Source: Xenorhabdus indica (GTDB lineage: Bacteria > Pseudomonadota > Gammaproteobacteria > Enterobacterales > Enterobacteriaceae). Taken from it: a stretch of DNA of 64,000 nt. The translations under genes were made by a program, and so were the position numbers. Location: the NCBI RefSeq assembly GCF_014467235.1, contig NZ_NKHP01000003.1:78917-142916 (forward strand), written 5' to 3'. Under the pieces are notes generated by a model, which searched no databases, was not told the origin of the DNA, and saw only the letters and a program-made list of their open reading frames with translations. Positions 19,645-31,877 of the stretch are shown one piece after another (position 1 is the stretch's first letter; each line of letters opens with the position of its first letter).

Positions 19645-19851
19645 ATTATTAACCTCTTGATTAAAAGTGTACCGGAATTTTCCCTTTCCGGCTGCGAATA
19701 TCCGGTGTTACAGTCTGGTCACTGGTGTCTCAAATGACTACAATAGCCAGCAACATTATGATGCTAAATACACTGTATTCAATACGCAGATTCAATACAC
19801 TACGCTTTCAGTGTTGATGCATTATTTCACTGAAAACACCGGATACACAAA

Positions 19852-21282
19852 ATGTCGACGATAAAAAAACTGTATATCAAAACCTGGGGCTGTCAGATGA
19901 ACGAATACGATTCATCCAAGATGGCCGACCTGCTGGAAACCACTCACGGTTATCAGTTAACCGATGTCGCCGAAGAAGCAGATATCTTACTCCTGAACAC
20001 ATGTTCTATTCGTGAAAAAGCACAAGAAAAAGTCTTCCACCAACTCGGACGCTGGAAAGGGCTGAAAGATAAAAACCCTGAAGTCATCATTGGTGTCGGT
20101 GGTTGCGTCGCTTCTCAGGAAGGAGATTACATCCGCCAGCGTGCACCTAGCGTTGATATTATCTTCGGACCACAAACCCTGCACCGTCTGCCGGAAATGA
20201 TTAATCATGTAAAAGGCACCCGCAGCCCTGTTGTTGATATCAGTTTCCCTGAAATCGAAAAGTTCGACCGTTTGCCAGAGCCGCGAGCTGAAGGCCCGAC
20301 TGCATTCGTTTCTATCATGGAAGGCTGTAATAAGTACTGCACATTCTGCGTTGTTCCTTACACCCGCGGGGAAGAAGTCAGTCGTCCTTGCGATGATATC
20401 CTATTTGAAATTGCCCAACTTGCGGCCCAAGGCGTGCGTGAAGTTAACTTGCTCGGCCAGAATGTTAACGCTTACCGTGGAGCAACATTTGATGGGGATA
20501 TCTGCACATTTGCAGAATTACTGCGTCTGGTTGCGGCTATTGATGGTATCGACCGTATACGCTTCACCACCAGCCATCCTATCGAATTTACTGACGATAT
20601 TATCGCCGTTTATGAAGATACACCGGAATTAGTTAGCTTCCTGCATTTGCCCGTCCAGAGTGGCTCTGATCGTATTCTGACCCTGATGAAACGCGCCCAT
20701 ACCGCACTGGAATACAAAGGCATTATTCGCCGCCTGCGTAAAGCACGCCCTGACATTCTCATCAGTTCTGATTTTATCATCGGTTTCCCAGGCGAAACAC
20801 AAGACGACTTTGAAAAAACGATGAAATTGATTGCCGAAGTTAATTTCGACATGAGTTTCAGCTTCATTTATTCAGCACGTCCGGGAACGCCTGCGGCTGA
20901 TTTGCCAGACGATGTGAGTGAAGAAGAGAAGAAACAACGCCTGTACCTGCTCCAGCAGCGTATTAACCAACAAGCCATGAGCTATAGCCGCGCCATGCTT
21001 AGCAGCACACAGCGCATTTTGGTTGAAGGCCCATCCCGCAAAAATATCATGGAGCTTTCTGGCCGTACTGAGAACAACCGTGTGGTTAATTTCGAAGGTA
21101 CACCTGATATGATTGGTAAATTTGTTGATGTCGAAATTGTTGATGTTTATGCCAACTCCCTGCGTGGTAAGGTGATCCGTACCGAAGATGAAATGGATTT
21201 ACGTATCCATGAATCGCCTGCGTCAGTGATTGCCCGTACCCGTAAGGAAGACGAAATCGGCGTTGGCATTTATCAGCCCTAA
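19852..21282 (+). CDS. miaB: tRNA-2-methylthio-N6-dimethylallyladenosine synthase
   Basis: MiaB is a radical SAM enzyme that adds a methylthio group to i6A37 of tRNAs reading UNN codons. Three cysteines for the auxiliary [4Fe-4S] cluster are C14, C51 and C85. The radical SAM cluster is C159-x3-C163-x2-C166 ([14 protein letters not shown]). The C-terminal TRAM domain is at about 380-445. The 476 residues match E. coli MiaB (474). ybeZ-ybeY-corC-lnt follow in the same direction. Confidence 0.97.
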   Translation: MSTIKKLYIKTWGCQMNEYDSSKMADLLETTHGYQLTDVAEEADILLLNTCSIREKAQEKVFHQLGRWKGLKDKNPEVIIGVGGCVASQEGDYIRQRAPSVDIIFGPQTLHRLPEMINHVKGTRSPVVDISFPEIEKFDRLPEPRAEGPTAFVSIMEGCNKYCTFCVVPYTRGEEVSRPCDDILFEIAQLAAQGVREVNLLGQNVNAYRGATFDGDICTFAELLRLVAAIDGIDRIRFTTSHPIEFTDDIIAVYEDTPELVSFLHLPVQSGSDRILTLMKRAHTALEYKGIIRRLRKARPDILISSDFIIGFPGETQDDFEKTMKLIAEVNFDMSFSFIYSARPGTPAADLPDDVSEEEKKQRLYLLQQRINQQAMSYSRAMLSSTQRILVEGPSRKNIMELSGRTENNRVVNFEGTPDMIGKFVDVEIVDVYANSLRGKVIRTEDEMDLRIHESPASVIARTRKEDEIGVGIYQP

Positions 21283-21342
21283 AAAATAGGTCAACTTTAA
21301 CAAATAGGCCAGTCTTGACAGGCCCTAATATAGAGATAATCA

Positions 21343-22389
21343 GTGACACAGATAAACCCACAAGTAGCAACACAAGAGATTTTTCTGGAACCCGCAGACA
21401 ATCAGAGACTAATGAGCCTGTGTGGCCCACTTGATGACAATCTGAAACAACTTGAACGTCGTCTGGGAGTCGAGATCAACCGCCGCGACAATCGTTTCAA
21501 ATTGGTGGGCAAACCACTGTGTGTCAGTGCAGTAACAAGCATATTACGCCACCTTTATGTCGAAACCGCACCTGTACGTGGCGTGATACCGGATCTTGAA
21601 CCTGAACAGATCCATCTCGCAATCACAGAAAGTCGCGTACTGGAACAGTCAGCAGAAAGCGTACCTGCCTACGGCAATGCCGTGAATATCAAAACCAAAC
21701 GGGGTGTTGTAAAACCCCGCACTCCTAATCAGGCACAGTATATTGCCAATATCCTTGACCATGATATTACATTTGGGATCGGGCCAGCAGGAACAGGTAA
21801 AACCTATCTGGCCGTTGCCGCAGCAGTTGATGCACTGGAGCGGCAAGAAATTCGTCGGATACTTCTTACCCGTCCTGCGGTTGAAGCCGGAGAAAAACTG
21901 GGATTCTTACCGGGTGATCTGAGCCAGAAAGTTGATCCTTACTTACGTCCACTTTACGATGCCCTGTTTGAGATGCTGGGTTTTGAAAAAGTTGAGAAGC
22001 TGATCGAAAGAAATGTTATTGAAGTCGCTCCATTGGCTTATATGCGTGGACGAACACTCAATGATGCTTTTATTATTCTTGATGAAAGTCAGAACACCAC
22101 CATTGAACAGATGAAAATGTTCCTGACTCGTATTGGCTTTAACTCTAAGGCAGTGATTACTGGTGACGTAACCCAGATCGACCTGCCAAGAGGCCAGAAA
22201 TCGGGTCTGAGCCATGCAATGGAAGTCTTGTCGGAAGTTAACGAGCTGAGCTTTAATTTCCTCCATAGCGAAGATGTGGTCCGCCACCCTGTAGTTGCCA
22301 AAGTGGTTATCGCCTATGAAGCATGGGAAGCTACAGAGCCAAAACGTAAACAGGCGCTTAACGAAAAACGCAGACAGGAAGCGCAATGA
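21343..22389 (+). CDS. ybeZ: PhoH-like ATPase YbeZ
   Basis: This cytosolic ATPase has Walker [12 protein letters not shown] and Walker [12 protein letters not shown]. It is thought to work with YbeY in ribosome and rRNA quality control. The start is a GTG at 21343. Its stop overlaps the ybeY start in an ATGA, which indicates translational coupling. Length is 348 residues, as expected. Confidence 0.95.
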   Translation: MTQINPQVATQEIFLEPADNQRLMSLCGPLDDNLKQLERRLGVEINRRDNRFKLVGKPLCVSAVTSILRHLYVETAPVRGVIPDLEPEQIHLAITESRVLEQSAESVPAYGNAVNIKTKRGVVKPRTPNQAQYIANILDHDITFGIGPAGTGKTYLAVAAAVDALERQEIRRILLTRPAVEAGEKLGFLPGDLSQKVDPYLRPLYDALFEMLGFEKVEKLIERNVIEVAPLAYMRGRTLNDAFIILDESQNTTIEQMKMFLTRIGFNSKAVITGDVTQIDLPRGQKSGLSHAMEVLSEVNELSFNFLHSEDVVRHPVVAKVVIAYEAWEATEPKRKQALNEKRRQEAQ

Positions 22390-22853
22390 GTTCAGTTATA
22401 TTAGATTTACAAATCGCGTGTGAAAACCCAACAGGACTTCCTGAGGAAGTCCTTTTCCAACGCTGGCTGGAAAGCGTTTTACCACAATTTCAGGCTGAAA
22501 GTGAAGTGACAATCCGTGTGGTTGATGAGGCAGAAAGCCACGAATTAAACCTCACTTATCGCGGGAAAGACAAACCAACCAATGTGTTATCCTTCCCATT
22601 TGAAGCTCCGCCCGAAGTGGAACTGCCCTTACTCGGTGATTTGATTATATGCCGTCAGGTTGTTGAGAAAGAGGCAAAAGAACAACAAAAAACTGTTGAA
22701 GAACACTGGGCACACATGGTAGTTCACGGCTGTCTCCATCTACTTGGATATGACCATATTGAAGATGAAGAAGCGGAAGAAATGGAATCTCTGGAAACAG
22801 AAATCCTAAAAAAAATGGGTTATCCTGATCCTTATCTTGCGGAAAAAGAATAA
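22386..22853 (+). CDS. ybeY: Endoribonuclease YbeY (rRNA maturation factor)
   Basis: This metal-dependent single-strand RNase is needed for 16S rRNA 3' processing and ribosome quality control. The zinc motif H-x3-H-x5-H is plain in [11 protein letters not shown]. It has 155 residues and overlaps ybeZ by four bases. Confidence 0.96.
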   Translation: MSSVILDLQIACENPTGLPEEVLFQRWLESVLPQFQAESEVTIRVVDEAESHELNLTYRGKDKPTNVLSFPFEAPPEVELPLLGDLIICRQVVEKEAKEQQKTVEEHWAHMVVHGCLHLLGYDHIEDEEAEEMESLETEILKKMGYPDPYLAEKE

Positions 22854-22985
22854 CCCCTAAGAACATTTTTATGTTAAACATTACGATCCGTAGCCTATAG
22901 ATTTCAGGATGCAGCCAATAAAGCTGCCACCTGAAAGACGACAGGTATCTAACTTTAATTAATGAGGAATTTTAATTAAAACGCC

Positions 22986-23864
22986 ATGAGCGACGACCAT
23001 CCTTCTAGTAACGATAACCCTAGTCCTAAGAAAGGCTTTTTTGCACTTCTTAATCAGATTTTTCACGGTGAGCCGAAAAACCGTAACGATTTGGTTGAAC
23101 TGATCCGTGATTCTGAGCAGAACGACCTGATTGACCCTGATACCCGAGAGATGCTCGAAGGGGTAATGGATATTGCTGACCAACGCGTGCGTGACATTAT
23201 GATCCCGCGCTCACAAATCGTTACCTTAAAACGCAATCAATCTCTGGACGAATGTCTGGATGTGATTATCGATTCGGCACACTCTCGCTTTCCTGTGATC
23301 AGTGAAGATAAAGATCACATTGAAGGCATCTTGATGGCAAAAGATCTTTTGCCATTTATGCGTACGAATGCGGAGCCTTTCAGCATTGATAAAGTGCTGC
23401 GTCAGGCTGTCGTGGTGCCAGAAAGTAAACGGGTTGACCGACTGCTGAAAGAATTCCGTTCTCAACGCTATCATATGGCAATTGTTATTGATGAATTCGG
23501 CGGTGTTTCCGGCCTTGTCACGATTGAAGATATACTTGAATTGATTGTGGGGGAAATTGAGGACGAATACGATGATGATGAAGATAACGATATTCGTGCC
23601 TTGAGTCGCCATACTTATTCAGTGCGAGCATTGACTCAAATCGAAGACTTTAACGATGTTTTCAGTACTAATTTCAGCGACGAAGAAGTTGATACCATTG
23701 GTGGGTTGGTTATGCAGGCATTTGGTCATCTGCCTTCCCGTGGAGAATCCATCAACATCAATGGCTATCACTTCAAAGTAGCAATGGCAGATAGCCGGAA
23801 AATCATTCAGGTTCATGTCAAAATACCGAATGATGCTGAAGTTCCTGGCCTTGATAAAGATTAA
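22986..23864 (+). CDS. corC: CorC/YbeX, CBS-domain protein
   Basis: A soluble 292-residue protein with two CBS domains (about 68-190: [20 protein letters not shown] and [20 protein letters not shown]) and a C-terminal CorC_HlyC transporter-associated domain (about 210-285). It was first linked to Mg2+/Co2+ efflux and later to ribosome metabolism beside YbeY. No membrane segment is seen. An acidic stretch ([11 protein letters not shown]) separates the domains. The nearest Shine-Dalgarno (GAGGA) is 17 bases from the ATG, which is long. Confidence 0.94.
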   Translation: MSDDHPSSNDNPSPKKGFFALLNQIFHGEPKNRNDLVELIRDSEQNDLIDPDTREMLEGVMDIADQRVRDIMIPRSQIVTLKRNQSLDECLDVIIDSAHSRFPVISEDKDHIEGILMAKDLLPFMRTNAEPFSIDKVLRQAVVVPESKRVDRLLKEFRSQRYHMAIVIDEFGGVSGLVTIEDILELIVGEIEDEYDDDEDNDIRALSRHTYSVRALTQIEDFNDVFSTNFSDEEVDTIGGLVMQAFGHLPSRGESININGYHFKVAMADSRKIIQVHVKIPNDAEVPGLDKD

Positions 23865-23874
23865 TAGGATCTGG

Positions 23875-25404
23875 ATGAACAAAGCCTCATTAATGAGTTG
23901 CCAGCGGCTGCGTGCTTTGCTGGCACTTTTCTTCGGAGCCAGTGGAACACTGGCTTTTTCACCTTTTGACTTCTGGCCCACAGCTCTTGTTTCTCTCTGT
24001 GGTCTGCAAATCCTGACACTTAACCGGACTACCCGACAAGCGCTCTTTATTGGCTTCTGCTGGGGCCTTGGCTTGTTTGGTAGTGGCATAAACTGGGTTT
24101 ATGTCAGTATCGCGAATTTCGGAGGCATGCCAACCGCCATTAATATCTTTTTGGTGATCCTGCTTTCCGCTTATCTCGCTCTTTATCCCGCCCTGTTTGC
24201 CGGGCTGCTTAACCGCTTTTTCCCGACCTCAAATGGGATGAGGTTAATCATCGCCAGCCCTGCATTATGGCAATGCACTGAATTTTTGCGGAGTTGGGTA
24301 TTAACGGGTTTTCCGTGGCTACAATTTGGCTATAGCCAGATTGATGGTCCCTTGAAAGCAGTTGCCCCGATTTTCGGAGTAGAAGGTATCACTTTCCTGC
24401 TAATGATGAGCAGTGGCTTGTTAGTTTTTGCTGCCATTCATAAAAAACGCTCATCTGCCATCGCTGCCATTATCTTTTTACTGCTGCCGTGGCCAATGAG
24501 ACATTATCAGTGGTATACCCTGATGCCGGAAAAATCAACCGATGTAGCACTGATACAAGGCAATATTCCTCAGGAAATAAAATGGGATCCCTCCGTATTG
24601 GGGAAAACCCTGGATATTTATCTGGATCATAGCCGACCTTTTATCGGCAAAGTCCCTATTATTATCTGGCCAGAAGCGGCTATACCTGATTACGAGCACA
24701 ATCAAAATAATTTTCTGACCAAGCTGGATACTCTACTCAGGCAACATAACACTAGCCTGATTACAGGTATTCCCGATGCACGTCCTACACTGGATGGATA
24801 CAAATTCTATAATAGTATCATTGTGTTAGGGGAAAACACTCCTTACCAATATCCGGCGATTAGCCGCTATGACAAACATCATCTTGTTCCATTTGGTGAG
24901 TTTGTTCCTCTGGCATCATTACTGCGCCCATTGGCTCCTTTCTTTAACCTGCCAATGTCCTCTTTCAGCCAGGGAAATTATATCCAACCTCAGCTTTCTG
25001 TTGCGGGACACGAAATTACCGCCGCAATCTGCTATGAAATTATTTTGGGCGAACAAGTCCGTGATAACTTCAAACCCAATACAGAGTTTCTGCTGACTGT
25101 TTCCAATGATGCCTGGTTTGGACGTTCTATTGGGCCGTGGCAACATTTCCAAATGGCGCGTATGCGTTCCCTTGAACTGGGCCGTCCTCTGTTAAGAGGG
25201 ACAAATAACGGAATTACAGCGGTAATCAAACCCGATGGTTCAATACAAGCCGAAATTCCACAATTTACTCGTCAAGTTTTGGCAACTAAAGTCACACCAG
25301 CCAGCGGTATTACACCTTATTTCCGATTCGGTAATTGGCCAGTCTGGGGAATAACCATCTTGTTTATTTTATTCGGTTTGATAAGCAACCGTCGCCAAAT
25401 CTAG
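23875..25404 (+). CDS. lnt: Apolipoprotein N-acyltransferase
   Basis: Lnt completes lipoprotein maturation by adding a third acyl chain to the N-terminal cysteine in the inner membrane. Several N-terminal membrane helices precede a periplasmic nitrilase domain. The Glu-Lys-Cys residues lie in [26 protein letters not shown] and [12 protein letters not shown]. The ATG at 23875 has AGGA about 5 bases before it and gives 509 residues. Upstream in-frame codons run inside corC and are not expected to be used. Confidence 0.96.
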   Translation: MNKASLMSCQRLRALLALFFGASGTLAFSPFDFWPTALVSLCGLQILTLNRTTRQALFIGFCWGLGLFGSGINWVYVSIANFGGMPTAINIFLVILLSAYLALYPALFAGLLNRFFPTSNGMRLIIASPALWQCTEFLRSWVLTGFPWLQFGYSQIDGPLKAVAPIFGVEGITFLLMMSSGLLVFAAIHKKRSSAIAAIIFLLLPWPMRHYQWYTLMPEKSTDVALIQGNIPQEIKWDPSVLGKTLDIYLDHSRPFIGKVPIIIWPEAAIPDYEHNQNNFLTKLDTLLRQHNTSLITGIPDARPTLDGYKFYNSIIVLGENTPYQYPAISRYDKHHLVPFGEFVPLASLLRPLAPFFNLPMSSFSQGNYIQPQLSVAGHEITAAICYEIILGEQVRDNFKPNTEFLLTVSNDAWFGRSIGPWQHFQMARMRSLELGRPLLRGTNNGITAVIKPDGSIQAEIPQFTRQVLATKVTPASGITPYFRFGNWPVWGITILFILFGLISNRRQI

Positions 25405-25439
25405 CTAATTTTTTAGCAATATTCCAGAAAATACCCAAT

Positions 25440-25482
25440 ATAAGTCCAGAAGTTTAATTTATTAACTGGACTTATATTTTTT
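25440..25482 (+). terminator. Terminator after lnt
   Basis: A 10-bp perfect stem (ATAAGTCCAG/CTGGACTTAT at 25440-25449 and 25466-25475) is followed by ATTTTTTA. Confidence 0.8.
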
Positions 25483-25814
25483 ACGTTCTCATCTTGATAA
25501 TCTCAATAAATATTACCCATCATATTTAATATCAAAACATAAATACTTTTATAAAAGAAAAAATTAAATAATACCCAAAATAAAATAGTTAATCCTAAAA
25601 AGTAGAAACTGTGAACAAGATTAAAAATTCTTCACCTCAAAATCACACTTAAACAAAATTGTTTATTTTTAGTGCGAAGTGGCTCGCGAAATGAAAACAT
25701 ATGGTTTAAAAAAAGTAACATTATGAATTATTTTTTTACAACCCATACACAAAATAATTCAAAAAATCGTTTTTATAAAAACAGAAGCACCAATATGTGC
25801 AAGCAAACCCAACT

Positions 25815-25878
25815 TTGCGCAAAGCAGTTTGTAGAAAACCCATTGTACACAACAAACTGTACAAAATAAGTTGCGCAA
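25815..25878. repeat. Nested inverted repeat in the gltI leader
   Basis: TTGCGCAA (25815-25822) and TTGCGCAA (25871-25878) flank CAGTTTGT (25825-25832) and ACAAACTG (25852-25859), forming a symmetric structure 25 bp before the gltI start. It could be a paired operator or a leader-RNA fold. Confidence 0.5.
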
Positions 25879-25902
25879 AACAACCAAATGAAGGAGCTAT
25901 GT

Positions 25903-26790
25903 ATGCGTAAATTGATGTTAACCATGATGTTGCTTAGCGCAGTAGGGGCTGTCCATGCTGAGGAATTGACTGGAACATTAAAAAAAATCAAAGACAGTGG
26001 TGTTGTTGCTGTCGGACACAGAGAATCTTCTGTTCCATTTGCTTACTATGATGGTAAACAGAATGTTGTCGGTTACGCCCAGGACTATTCCAATTTAATT
26101 GTGGAGGCAATTAAGAAAAAAATTAATGTGCCCAACCTGCAAGTTAAGCTGATCCCTGTCACTTCTCAAAACCGTATTCCATTGCTACAAAACGGTACTT
26201 TTGATTTTGAATGTGGTTCAACCACTAACACCCCTGAGCGCCAAAAACAAGCTGCGTTCTCCAATACCATCTTTATCGTCAACACCCGCCTGCTGACTAA
26301 TAAGGATTCAGGGATCAAAGGATTTGACGATCTGACTGGAAAAAATGTCGTTGTAAGTGCAGGCACAACTTCTGAGATATTGTTGAATAAACTTAATGAC
26401 GAAAAGAAAATGAAAATGCGCATTATTAGTGCAAAAGATCATGGCGATTCATTCCGTACGCTGGAATCAGGCCGCGCTGTTGCCTTCATGGTTGATGATG
26501 CACTACTGGCAGGCGAACGGGCAAAAGCAAAAAAACCTGATCAGTGGATTATCGTCGGTGAACCCCAATCCAAAGAAGCTTACGGTTGTATGATGCGCAA
26601 AGACGATCCTCAATTCAAAAAGTTACTGGATGACACTGTTGCAGAAATACAAACTTCTGGTCGGGCAGAAAAAATGTTTGATCGCTGGTTCAAAGCGCCA
26701 ATTCCACCTAAGAATTTGAACCTGAACTTCACTCTGCCAGACGAAATGAACGCTTTGTTTAAAGCACCAAATGATAAGTCTCTAAATTAA
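25903..26790 (+). CDS. gltI: Glutamate/aspartate-binding periplasmic protein
   Basis: This is the solute-binding subunit of the GltIJKL ABC importer. It has a signal peptide at about residues 1-20 (MRKLMLTMMLLSAVGAVHA), then a type II binding fold starting at GTLKKIKDSGVVAVGHRE. The ATG at 25903 has AAGGAG 7-8 bases upstream and gives 295 residues. The ATG at 25888 precedes that ribosome site and would spoil the signal peptide start. A terminator between gltI and gltJ would keep binding protein in excess over permease. Confidence 0.96.
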   Translation: MRKLMLTMMLLSAVGAVHAEELTGTLKKIKDSGVVAVGHRESSVPFAYYDGKQNVVGYAQDYSNLIVEAIKKKINVPNLQVKLIPVTSQNRIPLLQNGTFDFECGSTTNTPERQKQAAFSNTIFIVNTRLLTNKDSGIKGFDDLTGKNVVVSAGTTSEILLNKLNDEKKMKMRIISAKDHGDSFRTLESGRAVAFMVDDALLAGERAKAKKPDQWIIVGEPQSKEAYGCMMRKDDPQFKKLLDDTVAEIQTSGRAEKMFDRWFKAPIPPKNLNLNFTLPDEMNALFKAPNDKSLN

Positions 26791-26826
26791 TAAACCGAAG
26801 ATCCCGATTTTATTGGCACGACGGGT

Positions 26827-26858
26827 ATGAGGTAGTCGTTCCCTACCTCATTTTTTTT
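26827..26858 (+). terminator. Partial terminator between gltI and gltJ
   Basis: A 9-bp stem (ATGAGGTAG/CTACCTCAT) with a run of eight T lies between binding-protein and permease genes, where it likely lowers downstream expression. Confidence 0.8.
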
Positions 26859-26878
26859 ATGTTTCAGGGAGCATGCGT

Positions 26879-27619
26879 ATGTCAGTTGATTGGAATTGGG
26901 GCATCTTTCTGCAAGAAGCCCCTTTTGGTAATACCACCTACCTTGGGTGGATCATTTCTGGATTGCAGGTGACAATTGCTCTTTCTATCTGCGCCTGGAT
27001 TATTGCGTTTATTGTCGGTTCGTTTTTCGGCATTCTTCGTACTGTTCCGAATAAATTTCTGGCAGGGCTAGGAACCTGTTACGTTGAACTGTTCCGTAAC
27101 ATTCCTCTTATCGTCCAGTTTTTTGTATGGTATCTGGTTGTACCAGAATTCCTGCCTAAAGACCTGAGTCATTGGTTCAAGATGGATTTGGATCCCAATA
27201 TCCAATTTTTCCTTTCCTCGGTAATTTGTCTGGGGCTCTTCACTGCGGCCCGTGTATGCGAACAGGTTCGTGCAGCCATTCAATCACTGCCACGAGGACA
27301 AAAAGCCGCAGGGCTGGCAATGGGTTTGACCCTGCCACAAACCTACCGTTATGTCCTGCTACCTAATGCCTATCGTGTCATTACGCCACCAATGACATCA
27401 GAAATGCTTAATCTGGTGAAAAATTCCGCGATTGCCTCAACCATCGGTTTGGTAGATATGGCAGCACAAGCAGGAAAATTACTGGATTATTCAGCGCATG
27501 CGTATGAAACATTTACAGCAATCACTCTGGCATATGTTGGTATCAATCTCGTTATCATGTTTGCAATGAGTATGCTTGAGAAAAAAATACGGTTGCCGGG
27601 CAACATGGGGGGACGATGA
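26879..27619 (+). CDS. gltJ: Glutamate/aspartate ABC permease GltJ
   Basis: An inner-membrane permease of the His/Glu/Gln family with several helices and the EAA loop ([20 protein letters not shown]) that contacts the ATPase. The ATG at 26879 (MSVDWNW) is 8-10 bases from GGGAG and matches the enteric start. The ATG two codons earlier is too close to it. 246 residues. It overlaps gltK. Confidence 0.95.
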   Translation: MSVDWNWGIFLQEAPFGNTTYLGWIISGLQVTIALSICAWIIAFIVGSFFGILRTVPNKFLAGLGTCYVELFRNIPLIVQFFVWYLVVPEFLPKDLSHWFKMDLDPNIQFFLSSVICLGLFTAARVCEQVRAAIQSLPRGQKAAGLAMGLTLPQTYRYVLLPNAYRVITPPMTSEMLNLVKNSAIASTIGLVDMAAQAGKLLDYSAHAYETFTAITLAYVGINLVIMFAMSMLEKKIRLPGNMGGR

Positions 27620-27621
27620 GA

Positions 27622-28296
27622 ATGTATCAATTTGACTGGAGTTCCATTATTCCTAGCCTTCCCCTGTTGTTAGACGGGTTAATCATCACTGCTGAAATTA
27701 CCATAATAGCCATTATCATCGGTATTGCCTGGGGAACGGCTCTGGCAGTTATGCGACTTTCTTCCATTAAGGTACTGAGCTGGTTTGCCACCTTATATGT
27801 CAACCTTTTCCGCTCTGTACCACTGGTAATGGTATTGTTATGGTTTTATTTAATTGTACCTAACTTAGTCCAAAACGTTCTAGGCATATCACCAAAAACT
27901 GATATTCGTTTAATCTCTGCAATGGTAGCGTTCTCGCTCTTTGAAGCAGCCTATTATTCCGAAATTATTCGGGCTGGTATTCAGAGTATTTCCCGTGGTC
28001 AGTCATCTGCGTCATTAGCACTGGGAATGACGCATATGCAAAGCATGCGTCTGGTCATCTTGCCACAGGCATTCCGTGCGATGATCCCATTACTGCTAAC
28101 ACAAGGCATTGTATTATTTCAGGATACCTCTCTGGTATATGTATTGAGTCTGGCCGATTTTTTCCGTACAGCAGCCAATATCGGTGAGCGCGATGGCACA
28201 CAGATTGAAATGGTTCTGTTTGCCGGTTTTATTTATTTTGTGATTAGTTTTTCCGCTTCCATGCTGGTTAACTATTTGAAGAAAAGGATTATTTAA
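27622..28296 (+). CDS. gltK: Glutamate/aspartate ABC permease GltK
   Basis: The second permease subunit of the importer, with an EAA loop ([20 protein letters not shown]). The ATG at 27622 (MYQFDWSS) is about 8 bases after GGGGGA. An ATG two codons upstream (27616) overlaps the gltJ stop. 224 residues. Its TAA shares a base with the gltL ATG. Confidence 0.94.
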   Translation: MYQFDWSSIIPSLPLLLDGLIITAEITIIAIIIGIAWGTALAVMRLSSIKVLSWFATLYVNLFRSVPLVMVLLWFYLIVPNLVQNVLGISPKTDIRLISAMVAFSLFEAAYYSEIIRAGIQSISRGQSSASLALGMTHMQSMRLVILPQAFRAMIPLLLTQGIVLFQDTSLVYVLSLADFFRTAANIGERDGTQIEMVLFAGFIYFVISFSASMLVNYLKKRII

Positions 28297-29021
28297 TGAT
28301 TTCCCTGAAAAATGTATCCAAGTGGTATGGCCAATTTCAGGTTCTGAATGACTGCTCAACTGAAGTCAAAAAAGGCGAAGTCGTGGTAGTCTGTGGGCCT
28401 TCTGGTTCCGGTAAATCCACGCTGATAAAAACAGTCAATGGCCTTGAAGCTGTCCAGCAAGGTGAAATTTGGGTAAACGGAACAAACGTGAATGATAAAG
28501 GCACAAATCTGGCTCAACTACGTTCCAAAGTTGGCATGGTGTTTCAACATTTTGAACTGTTTCCCCATCTGTCTATCATAGACAATCTGACACTGGCTCA
28601 GGTCAAGGTTTTAAAGCGTGATAAACAAGCTGCGACTGAAAAAGGCTTAAAGCTATTAGAGCGTGTTGGATTGGCAAATCACGCCAATAAATTTCCTGCC
28701 CAACTTTCTGGTGGGCAACAACAACGTGTCGCCATCGCCCGTGCGCTTTGCATGGATCCCATCGCCATGCTGTTTGACGAACCGACTTCCGCCCTTGATC
28801 CAGAAATGATCAATGAAGTCCTGGATGTTATGGTTAAACTGGCTAACGAAGGAATGACCATGATGGTTGTTACCCATGAAATGGGATTTGCCAAAAAAGT
28901 TGCCCATCGCGTTATCTTTATGGATGAAGGCACTATTGTCGAAGACAGCAAGAAAGAAGAGTTCTTCGCCAACCCTCAATCAGAACGTGCCCGTGATTTT
29001 CTGGCGAAGATCCTGCACTAA
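28296..29021 (+). CDS. gltL: Glutamate/aspartate ABC ATPase GltL
   Basis: The ATP-hydrolysing subunit of the importer. Walker A is [12 protein letters not shown], the signature is [14 protein letters not shown], Walker B is [13 protein letters not shown], and the switch histidine is in VVTHEMGFA. 241 residues, last gene of gltIJKL. Confidence 0.97.
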   Translation: MISLKNVSKWYGQFQVLNDCSTEVKKGEVVVVCGPSGSGKSTLIKTVNGLEAVQQGEIWVNGTNVNDKGTNLAQLRSKVGMVFQHFELFPHLSIIDNLTLAQVKVLKRDKQAATEKGLKLLERVGLANHANKFPAQLSGGQQQRVAIARALCMDPIAMLFDEPTSALDPEMINEVLDVMVKLANEGMTMMVVTHEMGFAKKVAHRVIFMDEGTIVEDSKKEEFFANPQSERARDFLAKILH

Positions 29022-29030
29022 TTTACCTCT

Positions 29031-29060
29031 GTCGGCGGATAATACGTTACCGCCGACTTT
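29031..29060 (+). terminator. Terminator after gltL
   Basis: An 8-bp GC-rich stem (GTCGGCGG/CCGCCGAC) is followed by a short T-run, 9 bp after gltL. Confidence 0.75.
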
Positions 29061-29215
29061 AAACCATGACTAAATTCAGTAATTTTCCGTGTTCTTCCTA
29101 TAACAAGTGTTGTTGCCCCAATTCCTATCCGCTATGCTATGTCATCCTAAATTTCATAAACAAACACGCTCGCTAAAAGCGTAGCTTTATTACTCACCAT
29201 AGGATTATCGGTGCC

Positions 29216-31810
29216 ATGCAAGAACAATATCGTCCAGAAGACATAGAGCAACAAGTCCAGCTTCATTGGCAAGAGAAGCAAACTTTTAAAGTGACCGAAG
29301 ACAGCAGCAAAGAAAAATACTATTGCCTGTCTATGCTACCTTATCCTTCTGGCCGACTACATATGGGCCATGTTCGTAATTACACTATTGGTGATGTGAT
29401 TTCCCGTTACCAGCGTATGCTTGGCAAAAACGTACTACAACCTATCGGTTGGGATGCATTCGGCCTGCCAGCAGAAGGCGCTGCAGTTAAGAACAAAACC
29501 GCCCCGGCTCCGTGGACTTATTCCAACATCGAATACATGAAAGATCAGCTGAAAATGCTGGGATTCGGTTATGATTGGGATCGTGAAGTCACAACCTGTA
29601 CACCAGAGTATTATCGCTGGGAGCAGTGGTTCTTTACTAAGTTGTATGAAAAAGGACTGGTTTACAAAAAAACCTCTGCTGTTAACTGGTGCCCAAATGA
29701 CCTGACAGTTCTGGCAAATGAACAAGTTATTGATGGCTGCTGCTGGCGTTGTGACAGCCAGGTAGAACGCAAAGAAATCCCACAGTGGTTTATTAAAATC
29801 ACCGATTATGCAGAAGAACTGTTAAATGATCTGGATAAGCTGGAAGACTGGCCTGAACAGGTTAAAGTCATGCAGCGTAACTGGATCGGTCGTTCTGAAG
29901 GTGTCGAAATCACCTTTGATGTCGCTGATAGCCAAGAAAAACTGACCGTTTATACTACCCGCCCAGATACCTTTATGGGAACGACCTATGTTGCCGTAGC
30001 CGCAGGTCATCCCCTGGCAAAACAAGCTGCGGAAAATAATCCAGAGCTGGCTGAATTCATCAATGAATGCCGTAATACCAAAGTTGCCGAAGCAGACATG
30101 GCAACTATGGAGAAAAAAGGCATGTCAACCGGTATGTCCGTCATCCACCCATTAACCCATGAACGCATCGCTATCTGGGTTGCTAACTTCGTACTGATGG
30201 AATACGGCACGGGTGCTGTTATGGCAGTTCCAGCCCATGACCAACGCGATTGGGAGTTTGCCACTAAATACAACCTGCCAATGAAAGTGGTTATTCTGGA
30301 TAACGATGGTAACGTACCAACGGTTCAGGAAGCGGCTGTCACCGATAAAAATGCTCTGGTTAATTCCGGTGAGTTCAGTGGATTGAGCCACGAAGAAGGC
30401 TTCAATGCCATCGCAGATAAGCTGGTTGAGATGGGCGTTGGCAAACGCAAAGTTAACTATCGTCTGCGTGACTGGGGGGTTTCTCGTCAGCGTTACTGGG
30501 GGGCACCAATTCCAATGGCAACACTGGAAGATGGTACTGTTGTAACTGTTCCTGAAGATCAACTGCCAGTGATCCTGCCAGAAGATGTTGTGATGGATGG
30601 CATTACCAGCCCAATCAAAGCTGACCCTGAGTGGGCAAAAACCACTATCAACGGCCAACCGGCTCTGCGTGAAACCGATACCTTCGATACCTTTATGGAA
30701 TCATCATGGTATTACGCACGCTATACTTGCCCGGATTACGACAAAGGTATGCTTGATTCTGCTGCCGCTAACTATTGGCTGCCAGTGGATCAATATATCG
30801 GTGGTATTGAACACGCTATCATGCACCTGATGTATTTCCGTTTCTTCCACAAATTGATGCGGGACGCAGGCCTGGTTAATTCTGATGAACCAGCAAAACG
30901 TCTGTTGTGTCAAGGCATGGTTCTGGCTGATGCTTTCTATTACATCGGCAGCAACGGTGAAAAAGTTTGGGTGTCACCGGCCGATGCAATTATTGAACGT
31001 GATGAAAAAGGCCGCATCATAAAAGCAATGGATCAGGCGGGTCATGAGTTGATCTATACTGGCATGAGCAAAATGTCAAAATCCAAAAATAACGGTATCG
31101 ATCCACAACTTATGGTTGATAAATATGGCGCAGATACCGTTCGCTTGTTTATGATGTTCGCTGCACCACCAGAGCTGACTCTGGAATGGCAAGAGTCTGG
31201 TGTGGAAGGGGCTAACCGTTTCCTGAAACGTGTATGGCGTCTGGTTCATGAGCACGTTAATAAAAACGCAGACAAAGGCGAACCTCAGCTGTTGGATATT
31301 GCTAACTTGACAACAGAGCAGAAAGATTTGCGTCGTGATCTGCACAAAACGATAGCTAAAGTTACTGATGATATCGGTCGCCGCCAGGCATTCAATACCG
31401 CAGTTGCCGCTATCATGGAACTGATGAACAAACTGACCCGTGCACCACAGGAAACAGAGCAGGATCGTGCTCTGATGCAAGAAGCGCTGACAGCAATTGT
31501 GCGTATGCTTTCACCTATCACTCCACATGCTTGTTTCGTTATGTGGAAAGCACTCGGTAATGAAAGTGACATTGATGTTGCCGAATGGCCGCAGGCTGAT
31601 GAACAGGCAATGGTTGATGATACTAAACTGGTCATCATCCAGATTAACGGTAAAGTCCGTGGACGCGTTACTGTACCGGCAGATGCGACAAAAGAGTACG
31701 TTCAGGAGATGGCCACTCAAGAATACAGCGTAACGAAATATCTTGAAGGCGTTGGTATTCGTAAGGTCATCTATGTTCCGGGCAAATTGCTAAATCTGGT
31801 CGTTGGCTGA
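29216..31810 (+). CDS. leuS: Leucyl-tRNA synthetase
   Basis: This class I synthetase charges tRNA-Leu. The HIGH motif is in [15 protein letters not shown], the KMSKS motif is in [13 protein letters not shown], and the CP1 editing domain carries [12 protein letters not shown]. The C-terminal domain for tRNA binding ends at LNLVVG. It has 864 residues against 860 in E. coli. It heads the run leuS-lptE-holA-nadD. Confidence 0.98.
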   Translation: MQEQYRPEDIEQQVQLHWQEKQTFKVTEDSSKEKYYCLSMLPYPSGRLHMGHVRNYTIGDVISRYQRMLGKNVLQPIGWDAFGLPAEGAAVKNKTAPAPWTYSNIEYMKDQLKMLGFGYDWDREVTTCTPEYYRWEQWFFTKLYEKGLVYKKTSAVNWCPNDLTVLANEQVIDGCCWRCDSQVERKEIPQWFIKITDYAEELLNDLDKLEDWPEQVKVMQRNWIGRSEGVEITFDVADSQEKLTVYTTRPDTFMGTTYVAVAAGHPLAKQAAENNPELAEFINECRNTKVAEADMATMEKKGMSTGMSVIHPLTHERIAIWVANFVLMEYGTGAVMAVPAHDQRDWEFATKYNLPMKVVILDNDGNVPTVQEAAVTDKNALVNSGEFSGLSHEEGFNAIADKLVEMGVGKRKVNYRLRDWGVSRQRYWGAPIPMATLEDGTVVTVPEDQLPVILPEDVVMDGITSPIKADPEWAKTTINGQPALRETDTFDTFMESSWYYARYTCPDYDKGMLDSAAANYWLPVDQYIGGIEHAIMHLMYFRFFHKLMRDAGLVNSDEPAKRLLCQGMVLADAFYYIGSNGEKVWVSPADAIIERDEKGRIIKAMDQAGHELIYTGMSKMSKSKNNGIDPQLMVDKYGADTVRLFMMFAAPPELTLEWQESGVEGANRFLKRVWRLVHEHVNKNADKGEPQLLDIANLTTEQKDLRRDLHKTIAKVTDDIGRRQAFNTAVAAIMELMNKLTRAPQETEQDRALMQEALTAIVRMLSPITPHACFVMWKALGNESDIDVAEWPQADEQAMVDDTKLVIIQINGKVRGRVTVPADATKEYVQEMATQEYSVTKYLEGVGIRKVIYVPGKLLNLVVG

Positions 31811-31877
31811 TATTAGCTGATAATGGGAGGCCATTCTTGTGATAAAAAGCGTGGCAGTAAATGTGATAGGAAAGAAT

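Larger units (their letters stand above)
25405..25902. other. Long AT-rich gap between lnt and gltI
   Basis: About 500 bp without a convincing gene. It has the lnt terminator, then very AT-rich sequence, then a nested inverted repeat close to the gltI start. The small ORF here (25672-25869) has no recognisable product. Confidence 0.7.

Noticed and set aside
25672..25869. A 65-codon ORF upstream of gltI
   Set aside because: Low-complexity, AT-rich and overlapping the inverted repeat; no ribosome site.
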